Source: an uncultured Thermoanaerobacterales bacterium (GTDB lineage: Bacteria > Bacillota > Clostridia > Christensenellales > UBA1242). From it: a DNA stretch of 30,555 nt. A program made the translations under genes and the position numbers. The DNA lies in NCBI GenBank assembly GCA_900557695.1, contig USTP01000001.1:1-30555 (forward strand), read 5' to 3'. Numbering within the stretch: position 1 is the first letter of the stretch; the number at the start of each line of letters is the position of its first letter. Shown here one piece after another: positions 23,199 through 30,555 of the stretch. The notes under the pieces were generated by a model. It searched no databases and was not told the DNA's origin. It worked only from the letters and a program-made list of their open reading frames with translations.

Positions 23199-25253
23199 CT
23201 ACGCTCCAGAACCTGGTTCGTCTGAATCTTCTTTTTTTGCACCACCATCTTTGTCCGCAGCGATTGTAAAGTCCTTCTTTAAAGTGTTATATGCATCTTC
23301 GGCAGACATTCCTCTTTCTCTCATGCTATTAAGCAATTCTTCTGGAACTCCAGCCTTTAAAGCATTCTCTGTTAACTCTTGCCAACCATCGTCTTCAGGT
23401 TCCGCTTCTACTTTTGCAACTTTTTTAGTAGCATCTTCAGTAGCATCTTTTTTCTCTGGTTCTTTAGCAACGCTAGGCGTAGGCTCTTTTGCCACAATCT
23501 CATCGTCAGTAGTCATTCCTGCGGCAGCAGCCTCAGGCTTTTCTTTTGGTATTTCAGGAGTTTCAGGAGCTTTAGGTGCCCCTTCTGCTTCTTCACTTGT
23601 TCTTTCTTCCGCACGAGCTTTCTTATACATTTCAGCCAGTTTCTTAGCCTTTGGTCCACCAACTTTTAATTTTTTCATTATGGTTGAAGATTCTAGAGTT
23701 TTGCCCTTGTACGATTTAAGCAACTCGTTTACCATATCTTCATCTGTTCTTGCAGGAGCCTCTTCTGATTTCACCGCAACATCTGGTTTTGGCTTTGTAA
23801 CATGAGAGTCCTCAACTTTAATGGCTGGATCTTTCGTTTTTTTCCAAGATATTTCAACGCCACGAGCCTTTAAATAATCATCTATCATAACTGGAACATT
23901 AACCGACATTTCACTCTTTTTGTCACCCATCCTAAAAGCAGAAGCAACATCGTTTAAAAATGCCGAATAGGCAGGTGCCCTATCTCCTTTCTTAACAGTT
24001 GTTGCTCTTCTACCACTTGGTTTGAAATGAAGTTTATAACTTCTTTCAATGACTCTAACCATATCGCTACCGTATTTGTTTTTAAACTCTTGCATAGGAG
24101 TTAGTGGTTCTGCTGGTGCTCCTACTCCAGCGGCTGGTGCTCCTTCTCCAGCATCTGGGGCTCCTTCTCCAGCAGCTGGGGCTCCTTCTCCAGCATCTGG
24201 TTCCCTACCTAAAGTTTCTTCATCACTATATTCACTTGCCGCAGCGGCAGTATGCTCTGCAGCAGCTCTTCTTGCCTCAGCCTCTCTTGCTGCGGCCTCT
24301 CTTGCAGCTCTTTCAGCCGCAAATTCGCCAGAAATAGCTGAAAGTTCGCTCGCGGAAACCATATCCACAGTAGCCTCACGACTTCTAGAAATGGTTGAAA
24401 TCCCTTCGCTTCCAGGGTAAGGAGAAATTAGTTCCGACTCGTTATCCCTAGCAAGCGCATATTGGTTAGATAAGTCATTTCGGCGATTTTGGTTCATCTC
24501 TCTCTTAGCAGCCTTAAATTTAGCTTTAGCTTCTTTCCTTTCTGCATTTGCTTTTTTGAAAGAGCTGCTAATTTTTCTAAACAAAGCGCCAAGCCCTTTA
24601 ACAATTGCTCTTCCTGCTATTAAAGCTACGGCAACGCCACCAACGGCGAAACCACTAGTTATTGTGAAACTTGCAGCCATAGCTGTTTGAACAATACCAT
24701 AAACTCCAAGACCAAAGCCAGCAACCAAGCCAAGAGCTAAAGCAGCAGCTAGCATACCAAAAACAACTCTTGAAACAACCTTTCCGTTCTTTTTGTTTTT
24801 CTCTTTTCTTATTTCTTTAAGCTTGTCTTTTGATTCTTGATAAGAATCTCTACCCTGCTCAAGTTTCTCTTGCATAATGTTATCATAGTCGGCCTTAACA
24901 TTGTTTACAGCATTAAGAGAAGGAATCTTATTCCCCGACCTTTCAGCATTTGCTAAAACTTTAGAGTAGTTTGCGATTTTTGCAAGTTCTTCCCTTTTTA
25001 TTCCCCCAAGACCAACAAGGTTAGAGTTTTCAAAAATAATATCATTTATAACTCTTAAATTGCCTGAATCTATCTTAGAATCAATATCGGGATGCTGAGT
25101 TTTAACCCTGCGATAAGCCTCTCCGCCCTTTCCTAAAAGCTCACGGACAGCCTTAACATAATTATACAAACGACCATACTCGCCAGCATTATCTAGAAGT
25201 GGGATTTGTGGCCTGCTTGTTGATGCACCTGCACCTGCGGTTTCTTCTGGCAT
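23199..25253 (-). CDS. Hypothetical two-helix membrane protein, 684 aa
   Basis: Family not recognised. Residues 1-155 are helical and charged. Two hydrophobic segments at about 163-190 and 196-222, flanked by Lys-rich stretches, suggest a hairpin with both ends in the cytoplasm. A charged coiled region follows (230-265), then Ala/Glu-rich disorder with four 7-residue GEGAP(A/D)A-type repeats (355-380). A folded-looking part spans 385-475, and 507-545 (LESSTIMKKLKVGGPKAKKL) has a helix-turn-helix-like look. The tail is disordered and acidic. Strong AGGAGGAG before ATG. Confidence 0.85.
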   Translation of the reverse strand: MPEETAGAGASTSRPQIPLLDNAGEYGRLYNYVKAVRELLGKGGEAYRRVKTQHPDIDSKIDSGNLRVINDIIFENSNLVGLGGIKREELAKIANYSKVLANAERSGNKIPSLNAVNNVKADYDNIMQEKLEQGRDSYQESKDKLKEIRKEKNKKNGKVVSRVVFGMLAAALALGLVAGFGLGVYGIVQTAMAASFTITSGFAVGGVAVALIAGRAIVKGLGALFRKISSSFKKANAERKEAKAKFKAAKREMNQNRRNDLSNQYALARDNESELISPYPGSEGISTISRSREATVDMVSASELSAISGEFAAERAAREAAAREAEARRAAAEHTAAAASEYSDEETLGREPDAGEGAPAAGEGAPDAGEGAPAAGVGAPAEPLTPMQEFKNKYGSDMVRVIERSYKLHFKPSGRRATTVKKGDRAPAYSAFLNDVASAFRMGDKKSEMSVNVPVMIDDYLKARGVEISWKKTKDPAIKVEDSHVTKPKPDVAVKSEEAPARTDEDMVNELLKSYKGKTLESSTIMKKLKVGGPKAKKLAEMYKKARAEERTSEEAEGAPKAPETPEIPKEKPEAAAAGMTTDDEIVAKEPTPSVAKEPEKKDATEDATKKVAKVEAEPEDDGWQELTENALKAGVPEELLNSMRERGMSAEDAYNTLKKDFTIAADKDGGAKKEDSDEPGSGA
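24115..24198. repeat. Four tandem 21-bp repeats inside the 684-aa gene
   Basis: Units at 24115, 24136, 24157 and 24178, each a variant of GG(T/G)GCTCCTTCTCCAGC followed by four variable bases. They encode the heptapeptide (A/D)AGEGAP. In-phase repeats like this can expand or contract between strains. Confidence 0.9.
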
Positions 25254-25304
25254 TTTTATCTCCTCCTATGTTAGATTTCAACTAGCTTGTCTTTTTATGG
25301 TTAG

Positions 25305-25333
25305 ATTATAACACGCTAATTTGCATTTTACAA
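25305..25333 (-). promoter_or_regulatory. Promoter of the 684-aa/226-aa operon
   Basis: TTGTAA (25328-25333) and a perfect TATAAT (25305-25310), 17 bases apart, on the minus strand. The start would be about 45 bases before the ATG. Confidence 0.7.
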
Positions 25334-25399
25334 TACTTTTTTTAAAAAAAGTTCGTTTGTAAAACATAGCATAGCCCATTTATACGCAATCTTTACATG

Positions 25400-25426
25400 A
25401 AAAAAGAAGAGGTTTTACCCCTTCTT
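25400..25426 (-). terminator. Terminator after the nucleoside hydrolase gene
   Basis: On the minus strand AAGAAGGGG (25418-25426) pairs with CCTCTTCTT (25404-25412), including one G-U pair, around TAAAA, then TTTTTT. It lies about 18 bases after the stop codon. Confidence 0.85.
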
Positions 25427-25443
25427 TTATACATTTTTGCGTT

Positions 25444-26370
25444 TTATGACAAACCTATAATTTGCTCCATCTTTCTAAACAGTTTTTCTTTACTAACTAG
25501 CGAAGTTATTAAAGTTATATGGCTGTTTGGATTTGGTTTAAACTTTGTTTGCCCCCTCTTTTTATCAAAAGTGGTGTTTATAACCATGTCTACCTTTTCT
25601 CTTGTAAACAAATCAGTGTCTAGTATTGTGAAAAGGGCGCAAGTATCATGCACAGCATACTGACCTGGTTTTAAAATCGTGTCAATATAGCCATCGCAAA
25701 GATCGTATATAAACTGCCCAACCCTTCCAGCATCTCTAAATCTCTCTCTTTGAGCTTGCTCAAAATAAGCCCCTGTTCCAAGTTCTTTAGTGGTTATAGT
25801 TATTGGCACTTTGTGCTTAATAACAATATCTACAGCATCTGGGTCGCAATAGGCATTAAAACTAGAATACGGCGTTATACTTCCCTTACCATCAATAGAG
25901 CCAACCATCATAACAATTCGCTCTAGCTTATCTGCAACAAATGGATATTTGGTTAATAATTTTGCGGTGTTTGTAACTGGGCCAACGCTAACTAGCGTTA
26001 TCTCGCCAGGATATTTTAAAATAGTATCTCGCATTGCCTCTAGGGCCCCGTAACCCCTGCGGTTTAATGGCTTTTTAGATACATTTTTTGCAATAACAGT
26101 GTTTCCAAGCCCCTTTTTACCATGAACCTCCTCCGCATTTTGCATAGGAGTGTTTAGCGCTTTTTCAGAGCCATAGTAAATAGGATAGTCTTTTTTAGCC
26201 CAAAGCTCGGTAACATAACAAGTGTTTTTAGTTGCCTGCTTTAAATTTACATTACCAAAAGTTGTTGTTATAAGTTTTAAATCAATCTCTGGCTCATAAA
26301 AACTCATAATTAGAGCCATGGCATCATCAACGCCAACATCTAGATCAAAAATAATTTTTTTCTTTTTCAT
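25444..26370 (-). CDS. Inosine-uridine nucleoside hydrolase family protein
   Basis: Nucleoside N-ribohydrolase fold, 308 aa as usual. The calcium-binding DxDxGxDD motif is at residues 9-16 (DLDVGVDD), and the conserved His241-Asp242 (AVHDTCA) is intact, as is GPVTNTA. In the loop that normally reads GNxxPxAEFN, this protein has GSITPYSSFN: the Asn and Glu that hold the ribose are Ser164 and Ser170. The family call is firm, the substrate open. GAGAGGG precedes ATG. It follows the glycosyltransferase-acyltransferase gene after 25 bases, probably co-transcribed. Confidence 0.93.
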   Translation of the reverse strand: MKKKKIIFDLDVGVDDAMALIMSFYEPEIDLKLITTTFGNVNLKQATKNTCYVTELWAKKDYPIYYGSEKALNTPMQNAEEVHGKKGLGNTVIAKNVSKKPLNRRGYGALEAMRDTILKYPGEITLVSVGPVTNTAKLLTKYPFVADKLERIVMMVGSIDGKGSITPYSSFNAYCDPDAVDIVIKHKVPITITTKELGTGAYFEQAQRERFRDAGRVGQFIYDLCDGYIDTILKPGQYAVHDTCALFTILDTDLFTREKVDMVINTTFDKKRGQTKFKPNPNSHITLITSLVSKEKLFRKMEQIIGLS

Positions 26371-26395
26371 AAACCCTCTCTTTTTTTACAGATTA

Positions 26396-28507
26396 TTAGT
26401 TTTGCTTTTGTTTAACTAAATCGCTCGCCACATCTTCTTTTTCTTGCCTGCCATCACTTTCATTGCTCTCTACTGGCACTTCCTTAAAACTAGTTTCAAT
26501 AACTTTTGCCTCGTTTTTATCTTTAAGTTCCGACTTTTTTAAAACCTTATTCATGGCATATTCGTTCTTATCATACTTATAAAAGTCTATAATAGTGTTG
26601 TCGTAAATTTCTTGAGCTTTCTGCATCATTATAACACAGTTCTCATTAGCAGGCAAATTATTATCAGGGTATATAGGCTCACAAATTTTTATAGTAACAG
26701 CCTTTTTCTTTCTAAACATAGTTTTTCTAAACAAAATTATCATTGGTATTACAGGCACATTGTTTTTACTAGCGTAATAGAAAGCCCCTTTCTTTAGTGG
26801 TCTAGACTGCTCATACCTAAGCCAAAGAGCCTGCTCTGGATAAAAATGAACAAATCCCCCCTTGTTTAGTATTTTTCTAACATATTCATCAAACTCTTTA
26901 TTCTGGCTAAATGATGACGCTAATGGTATAAATCCCCCAGCCTTTAGAGTTGCACCAAAAAAGCCCTTTTTAAAGTTATGGGGAGCACCCGTAATATAAA
27001 CATTTTTCTTATGCGATAGCGCCTGAATGTTCCACAAACAATCTAGATAGTGCACATGGTTGCTAATTGTGATACCTCTTTTTATTCCCTTTAAATTCTT
27101 TCTGCCCAAAATCTTAATGTGAAAACCAAAATAGTCTACAATTGGACCTACTAACTTTAAAACTCCTTTAACCATCCACCTATAAGCACTAGAAAAAACA
27201 CCTTTTTTCTTTATATCGTCATACTTATAAATAGGCTTTTGGTTATTCACATTCATAGGCGTGGTATAAGTGTCATACATCTCTTTGCTTGCAAGCTCGT
27301 ATAGGAAGTTTGTGTAGTCACTTTTAGAAACAAACACTTCTTTTCTTTGCGACTCTGCATATATAAGCTTCGCAGTTTCTTCTCCACCATTGTTAAACTT
27401 GTCTATCTTTTTGGTGTTTTCCTTATAAACCAAAAGATCTAGCGGATTATCTATCCACGCTTCTACTTGCTTTCTAATTTTCTTAACATTATATATGGCT
27501 TTACCAACGCCATACTCGTTTACAAAGAGTTTAGTTGTTTCCTTTTCTATTGGATGAGCATAATAGTCTACAATAATTGGCGTGTGCATAAACACAGAGT
27601 CTAAAATAGCATTGGGCCCTGCTTTTGTTATAAATAAGTCAGCAGCACAATAATATTCATAAATGTTGGTTTTAAAGCCAAGCGGCATAAGCGTTATATT
27701 GCTCTTTATTTTACCACTTGTTACCAGAGCTTCGTAGTATTTAAGTAGTTTTTCATTTTTGCCCGCAAGCATCATAATAGTTATATCTTTGTCTGTTTTT
27801 AAAAGCTCATTTGTAACTTTTCTGCTTTTAGCGCAGGCGTATGCCCCATCTGCCACTATAACGCAAAATTTGTTTTGGGGTATGTTAAGCTTTTCTCTAT
27901 ATTCTTCTTTGCTTAAATTTGCATTTAATATCTCATCGCGTGCATTAAAGTAAACTTGCTTAACAAGCGCTGGGTTAAACTTTTTTTTGCCTATGGCATC
28001 ATATAGCGCCTTCTCATTATTAACAATAAACAAGTGCTCCCTATTATCCCACCACTCATGGATGTTGTTGTCTGGATTGTAGGTTACAACTTTAACATTC
28101 TTATTTATCTTCTTCTTGTATTCAAGCGCAGCAAAAGTCATGTAGTAGTGCGTGCTAACAATAATATCTGGGTTGCGCTTTTTAAACGCTTCTAGCGTGT
28201 GGTTTACATACTTTCTAAAAACTGTTCTATGCACAAGCCTCATAAATCTAGGCCCGCCCATAAATTTTAAAAAACCAAATATAAAATTACCATAACCTTT
28301 GATTTTGTTTGTATTTTTAGTTTGTTTAATTATAAAGTTGTTCCATTTTTTTAAAGCAGGGTCGTTATCTTCCTGCATAATATAACTATCTATAACTTCA
28401 AACTGGTCGCCATAAAGCCTTTTAAAGTTGTCGGAAATAGACTTGATTGAGGTTATATGGCCATAACCAGATTCCATATAAGTCATAAGTACTCTTTGTT
28501 TGTGCAT
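26396..28507 (-). CDS. Glycosyltransferase (GT28/MGDG-synthase type) fused to PlsC-like acyltransferase
   Basis: 703 aa from ATG 28507, chosen because GGAG stands 6 bases before it; the ATG four codons upstream has none. Residues 1-390: diacylglycerol glycosyltransferase-like, with the N-terminal MESGYGHITSIKSI glycine/His motif and the nucleotide-sugar pocket ADLFITKAGPNAILDSV (289-305). Residues 440-640: 1-acylglycerol-3-phosphate acyltransferase domain with HX4D (His484-Asp489) and YPEQALW (556-562) in place of FPEGTRS. The C-terminal 60 residues are charged. It may build membrane glycolipids; the substrate is not determined. Confidence 0.92.
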   Translation of the reverse strand: MHKQRVLMTYMESGYGHITSIKSISDNFKRLYGDQFEVIDSYIMQEDNDPALKKWNNFIIKQTKNTNKIKGYGNFIFGFLKFMGGPRFMRLVHRTVFRKYVNHTLEAFKKRNPDIIVSTHYYMTFAALEYKKKINKNVKVVTYNPDNNIHEWWDNREHLFIVNNEKALYDAIGKKKFNPALVKQVYFNARDEILNANLSKEEYREKLNIPQNKFCVIVADGAYACAKSRKVTNELLKTDKDITIMMLAGKNEKLLKYYEALVTSGKIKSNITLMPLGFKTNIYEYYCAADLFITKAGPNAILDSVFMHTPIIVDYYAHPIEKETTKLFVNEYGVGKAIYNVKKIRKQVEAWIDNPLDLLVYKENTKKIDKFNNGGEETAKLIYAESQRKEVFVSKSDYTNFLYELASKEMYDTYTTPMNVNNQKPIYKYDDIKKKGVFSSAYRWMVKGVLKLVGPIVDYFGFHIKILGRKNLKGIKRGITISNHVHYLDCLWNIQALSHKKNVYITGAPHNFKKGFFGATLKAGGFIPLASSFSQNKEFDEYVRKILNKGGFVHFYPEQALWLRYEQSRPLKKGAFYYASKNNVPVIPMIILFRKTMFRKKKAVTIKICEPIYPDNNLPANENCVIMMQKAQEIYDNTIIDFYKYDKNEYAMNKVLKKSELKDKNEAKVIETSFKEVPVESNESDGRQEKEDVASDLVKQKQN

Positions 28508-28692
28508 AGGTTTCTCCATTTATGTTTTAACTTTAGTTTTCATCTAAAATCAACTTTTATTGCATGTATAGGTGAATTTTATAATAAAAGATTAGTCTTG
28601 TTTAATAATTAGATATTATTTTATAACTATTTAAACGGCACGCGAAACGCGAAAATTGTTTAAAAACTTATTGTTTTAATCATAATAGTATT

Positions 28693-28872
28693 ATGAAAAG
28701 GATAAGCGCAAAACAAGCTTTAGAGCAAGCATACTACAACCTGTATCACAGCCCCATTAAGAAAATAGATAAAAATTTAGACTCTCTTTTAAAAGCCAAA
28801 AAATTTGCAACAAAATCTAAAAGCCGCTTAAAAAATGCAAAAACAAGTAAAAAAACAAGCAAAAATATTTAA
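28693..28872 (+). CDS. Possible small basic protein, 59 aa
   Basis: The frame begins MKRISAKQALEQAYYNLYHS and ends in a Lys/Ser/Thr-rich tail with lysine about every third residue. No ribosome binding site precedes the ATG. CATAAT lies 6 bases upstream, with a poor -35 (TTGTTT) 19 bases further. It may be a leaderless gene like its neighbour, or a chance frame. It ends 61 bases before the next gene. Family not recognised. Confidence 0.4.
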   Translation: MKRISAKQALEQAYYNLYHSPIKKIDKNLDSLLKAKKFATKSKSRLKNAKTSKKTSKNI

Positions 28873-28897
28873 AAAGTGTCTTTAGAACTTTTTAATA

Positions 28898-28926
28898 TTG
28901 ACAATGTGTTTTTTAGGTTTTATACT
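28898..28926 (+). promoter_or_regulatory. Strong promoter placing the start on the ATG of the 354-aa gene
   Basis: Perfect TTGACA (28898-28903), 17 bases, TATACT (28921-28926), then seven T/A bases to the ATG at 28934. The transcript should begin at the start codon. Confidence 0.8.
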
Positions 28927-28933
28927 TTTTTTA

Positions 28934-29998
28934 ATGGAAAAGAAAATTGAAGATATTGTTAACGAAATATTTAATGAAGCACAAAACGGCGTTATTTATA
29001 TTGAAGATATTGTTGAGCCTTCAAAACCATGGAAGTTTTACATAAAGTTCTTTACTAAAATTGAAGGAAACTCAAATAATGCGGCGTTAGATTACCCTGT
29101 TATCGAAATCCCTTCTTGGGGACAATTTTTAAAACAACTTGAAAGTTATTTAAAATTAGCCGTTCCTTTCTATATCCTTGAAAAGGCATATTTTGGCTTA
29201 AGTGATGAATCATATGTTAAAAAGCTAATATGCGACCTTTTGTCTAGCGGCAGGGCTGTAGATTTTAATAACATATATAGCTACATTGAAACTAGAAAAC
29301 AACAACTTATAAACAAGGTAGACGAAGGGGAAATTTATCTTGGCAAATACCAAGATTATGAAATCACAAGTAAAATTGTAAAAAATGTATCAAATTTGGA
29401 GGGACCATACAGATTTTGCCCCAAATTTACAAGTCCTAACGATGAAAGCTTTGTTTTGCCAAGGGTAACTTTTGGAATTGCAAATGATGCGGTGTATGTT
29501 TATGCTTTGCAGGCAAAAAAAGAAAAACAAATAAACAGCGCAGCAAAAACTCTTGACAGGCATTTTAGAAAGGTTAATAAAGGTGTTAGTGAAGATAGTT
29601 TTTTGCACAATGTTTCTCCAAACGCGCTAATTTCTTTCACTTTGTTTAATAGCTATATAAGAAGCATAGGAAAAACGCACATTGTGTCGCCAATCTTTAT
29701 GCCAATTAGATTCAACGCTAGAAGCCTAGCTGATGACAACCGAAAAACAAAAATCTCAAGAGAAGAACTAACTGAAATTCAATATCGTGACCAATATAAC
29801 ATTACAAATAAACTAGCATATATGCTGTATAGATATGCCTTTCACTTCCCTTCTTCGAATGCCGTATATGATGATAACACCCAAACTGTTTATTTAAATC
29901 TTGGCGAAAATCAACCAAATAATGAAGATAATATTATCTACAAAATAAACAACACGGCATTAAAAGCTCTTTCTTCTTCAAATGAAGAGGTTAAATAA
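28934..29998 (+). CDS. Hypothetical protein, 354 aa, probably leaderless mRNA
   Basis: Family not recognised. I start at ATG 28934 (MEKKIEDIVNEIFNEAQNGV); the frame is open 12 codons further, but those bases are the promoter. No ribosome binding site. No membrane segment or signal peptide. Residues 1-150 look helical; 175-215 (VTFGIANDAVYVYALQ) is beta-rich and contains an aromatic cluster; 205-330 is mixed, with FMPIRFNARSLADDNRKTKI. The C-terminus is hydrophilic. Plus strand, upstream of the SHOCT gene, which has a promoter of its own. Confidence 0.85.
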   Translation: MEKKIEDIVNEIFNEAQNGVIYIEDIVEPSKPWKFYIKFFTKIEGNSNNAALDYPVIEIPSWGQFLKQLESYLKLAVPFYILEKAYFGLSDESYVKKLICDLLSSGRAVDFNNIYSYIETRKQQLINKVDEGEIYLGKYQDYEITSKIVKNVSNLEGPYRFCPKFTSPNDESFVLPRVTFGIANDAVYVYALQAKKEKQINSAAKTLDRHFRKVNKGVSEDSFLHNVSPNALISFTLFNSYIRSIGKTHIVSPIFMPIRFNARSLADDNRKTKISREELTEIQYRDQYNITNKLAYMLYRYAFHFPSSNAVYDDNTQTVYLNLGENQPNNEDNIIYKINNTALKALSSSNEEVK

Positions 29999-30046
29999 CT
30001 AATCTGCAAAAATCTTGTATTTTTATTATACATTTAACATAATAAA

Positions 30047-30075
30047 TTGACATTGCGAATATTATATTGTATACT
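30047..30075 (+). promoter_or_regulatory. Promoter of the SHOCT-domain gene
   Basis: Perfect TTGACA (30047-30052), 17 bases, TATACT (30070-30075). A normal leader of about 22 bases with AAGGAGGA follows, in contrast to the upstream gene. Confidence 0.85.
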
Positions 30076-30104
30076 TTACCTAACAAATTTTAAAGGAGGA
30101 AGAA

Positions 30105-30509
30105 ATGAAAACAGCAGCTAAAGTTTTTATCATCATTGGCATGATTATTGGCTTTTGGATGATACTTCCCATCATCTTTGGTGCTTTATCTTTGGGCAAG
30201 ATAAACACAGCAACCCAAAAATCTGAACTTGTAGGTCTTGGCATTTGCACATTGATATTTTGTAGCGTTCTTGGCGGAATCTTCATGCTTTGCATCCCTG
30301 AAGAGCAGCTAAACCAAGGTGGCGCCGTTGCCCCAGCACCAGCTCAAGCAACCGCCGCAGGCTCTAGCACAAATGCTAAACCAGAAGCTAAAAAGTCTAC
30401 AGGAGAAGTTGCAGACAGCTTGAAGAAACTTAAAGAGTTAAAAGACGCTGGAACTATAACCGATGAAGAGTATGATAAAATGAAGAAAGACCTTCTTAGC
30501 AAAATGTAA
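30105..30509 (+). CDS. Membrane protein with C-terminal SHOCT domain, 134 aa
   Basis: Two membrane helices (about 5-30 and 43-62), an Ala/Pro/Gln-rich linker (72-100), and a SHOCT (short C-terminal) domain at about 103-134, seen in SLKKLKELKDAGTITDEEYD. SHOCT domains sit at the ends of many bacterial membrane or signalling proteins; their role is not clear, perhaps oligomerisation. The ATG follows AAGGAGGA by 5 bases. The gene ends 4 bases before adapter sequence, so what lies downstream is unknown. Confidence 0.92.
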   Translation: MKTAAKVFIIIGMIIGFWMILPIIFGALSLGKINTATQKSELVGLGICTLIFCSVLGGIFMLCIPEEQLNQGGAVAPAPAQATAAGSSTNAKPEAKKSTGEVADSLKKLKELKDAGTITDEEYDKMKKDLLSKM

Positions 30510-30513
30510 AAAC

Positions 30514-30555
30514 CTGTCTCTTATACACATCTGACGCTGCCGACGATCTTACGCG
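30514..30555. other. Illumina Nextera adapter and i5 index (not genomic)
   Basis: 30514-30546 matches the transposase mosaic end and Read 1 adapter, reverse complemented, beginning CTGTCTCTTATACACATCT. The next eight bases, TCTTACGC, are the reverse complement of i5 index 517 (GCGTAAGA), followed by G, the first base of the P5-side sequence. The genomic sequence ends at or before 30513. Confidence 0.97.

Noticed and set aside
23251..23805. 184-aa plus-strand frame opposite the 684-aa gene
   Set aside because: It is the mirror of a low-complexity Ala/Glu/Lys-rich gene, has no ribosome binding site, and the opposite frame has strong start signals.
30080..30295. 71-aa minus-strand frame over the SHOCT gene
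   Set aside because: It is the antisense shadow of a gene with promoter, ribosome binding site and recognisable domain.

Overview
This window looks like one assembled contig from a low-GC Bacillota (probably an uncultured Clostridia-like) bacterium. The evidence is the AT-rich DNA, strong AGGAGG-type ribosome binding sites, the classical S10-spc-alpha order with the zinc-ribbon form of S14, a Cys4 lid in adenylate kinase, Bacillota-style RpoA and SecE, and the standard genetic code. No in-frame TGA is read through except the prfB recoding site. I cannot assign a genus.

Layout: nearly everything up to 28.5 kb is on the minus strand, so transcription runs right to left. From right to left: a membrane SHOCT-domain gene, a hypothetical gene and a small basic ORF (plus strand, 28.7-30.5 kb); a glycosyltransferase-PlsC fusion gene with a nucleoside hydrolase gene (25.4-28.5 kb); a two-gene operon for a large two-helix membrane protein and an acidic protein (22.5-25.3 kb); prfB with a +1 frameshift site; a hypothetical gene; tsaD; then rpmG-secE-nusG, rplK-rplA, a repeat-filled 0.4 kb gap, and one uninterrupted run of 30 genes from rpsJ to rplQ (16.0-0.09 kb). 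That run contains the S10, spc and alpha clusters with secY, adk, map, infA and rpmJ. Small genes below the usual ORF cutoff (rpmJ, rpmG) are present. rplJ-rplL-rpoB-rpoC and rpsL-rpsG-fusA-tuf, which usually sit beside rplKA and rpsJ, are not here.

How the genes work together: most of the window builds the ribosome and its export and transcription partners (SecY, SecE, RNA polymerase alpha, NusG, IF-1, RF2, Map for N-terminal Met removal, Adk, and TsaD for the tRNA t6A modification). Strong sigma-A promoters are visible before rpsJ, rpmG, tsaD and several of the hypothetical genes. Structured leaders lie before rpsJ and rplK, and intrinsic terminators close several units.

Less ordinary features: (1) an interspersed repeat family, with an inverted-repeat hairpin element flanked by TA directly after both rplA and rplQ, and a tandem array of about 64-nt relatives between rplA and rpsJ; the window begins inside one copy. 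(2) At least two genes (tsaD and the 354-aa hypothetical) whose promoters place the transcription start on the ATG, suggesting leaderless mRNAs. (3) Long Lys/Ala-rich extensions on L30, L24, S5, L29 and SecE. (4) A prfB frameshift site without the usual internal Shine-Dalgarno. (5) A glycosyltransferase-acyltransferase fusion. (6) A nucleoside hydrolase lacking two ribose-binding residues. (7) The last 42 bases are Illumina Nextera adapter plus an i5 index, not genomic DNA.
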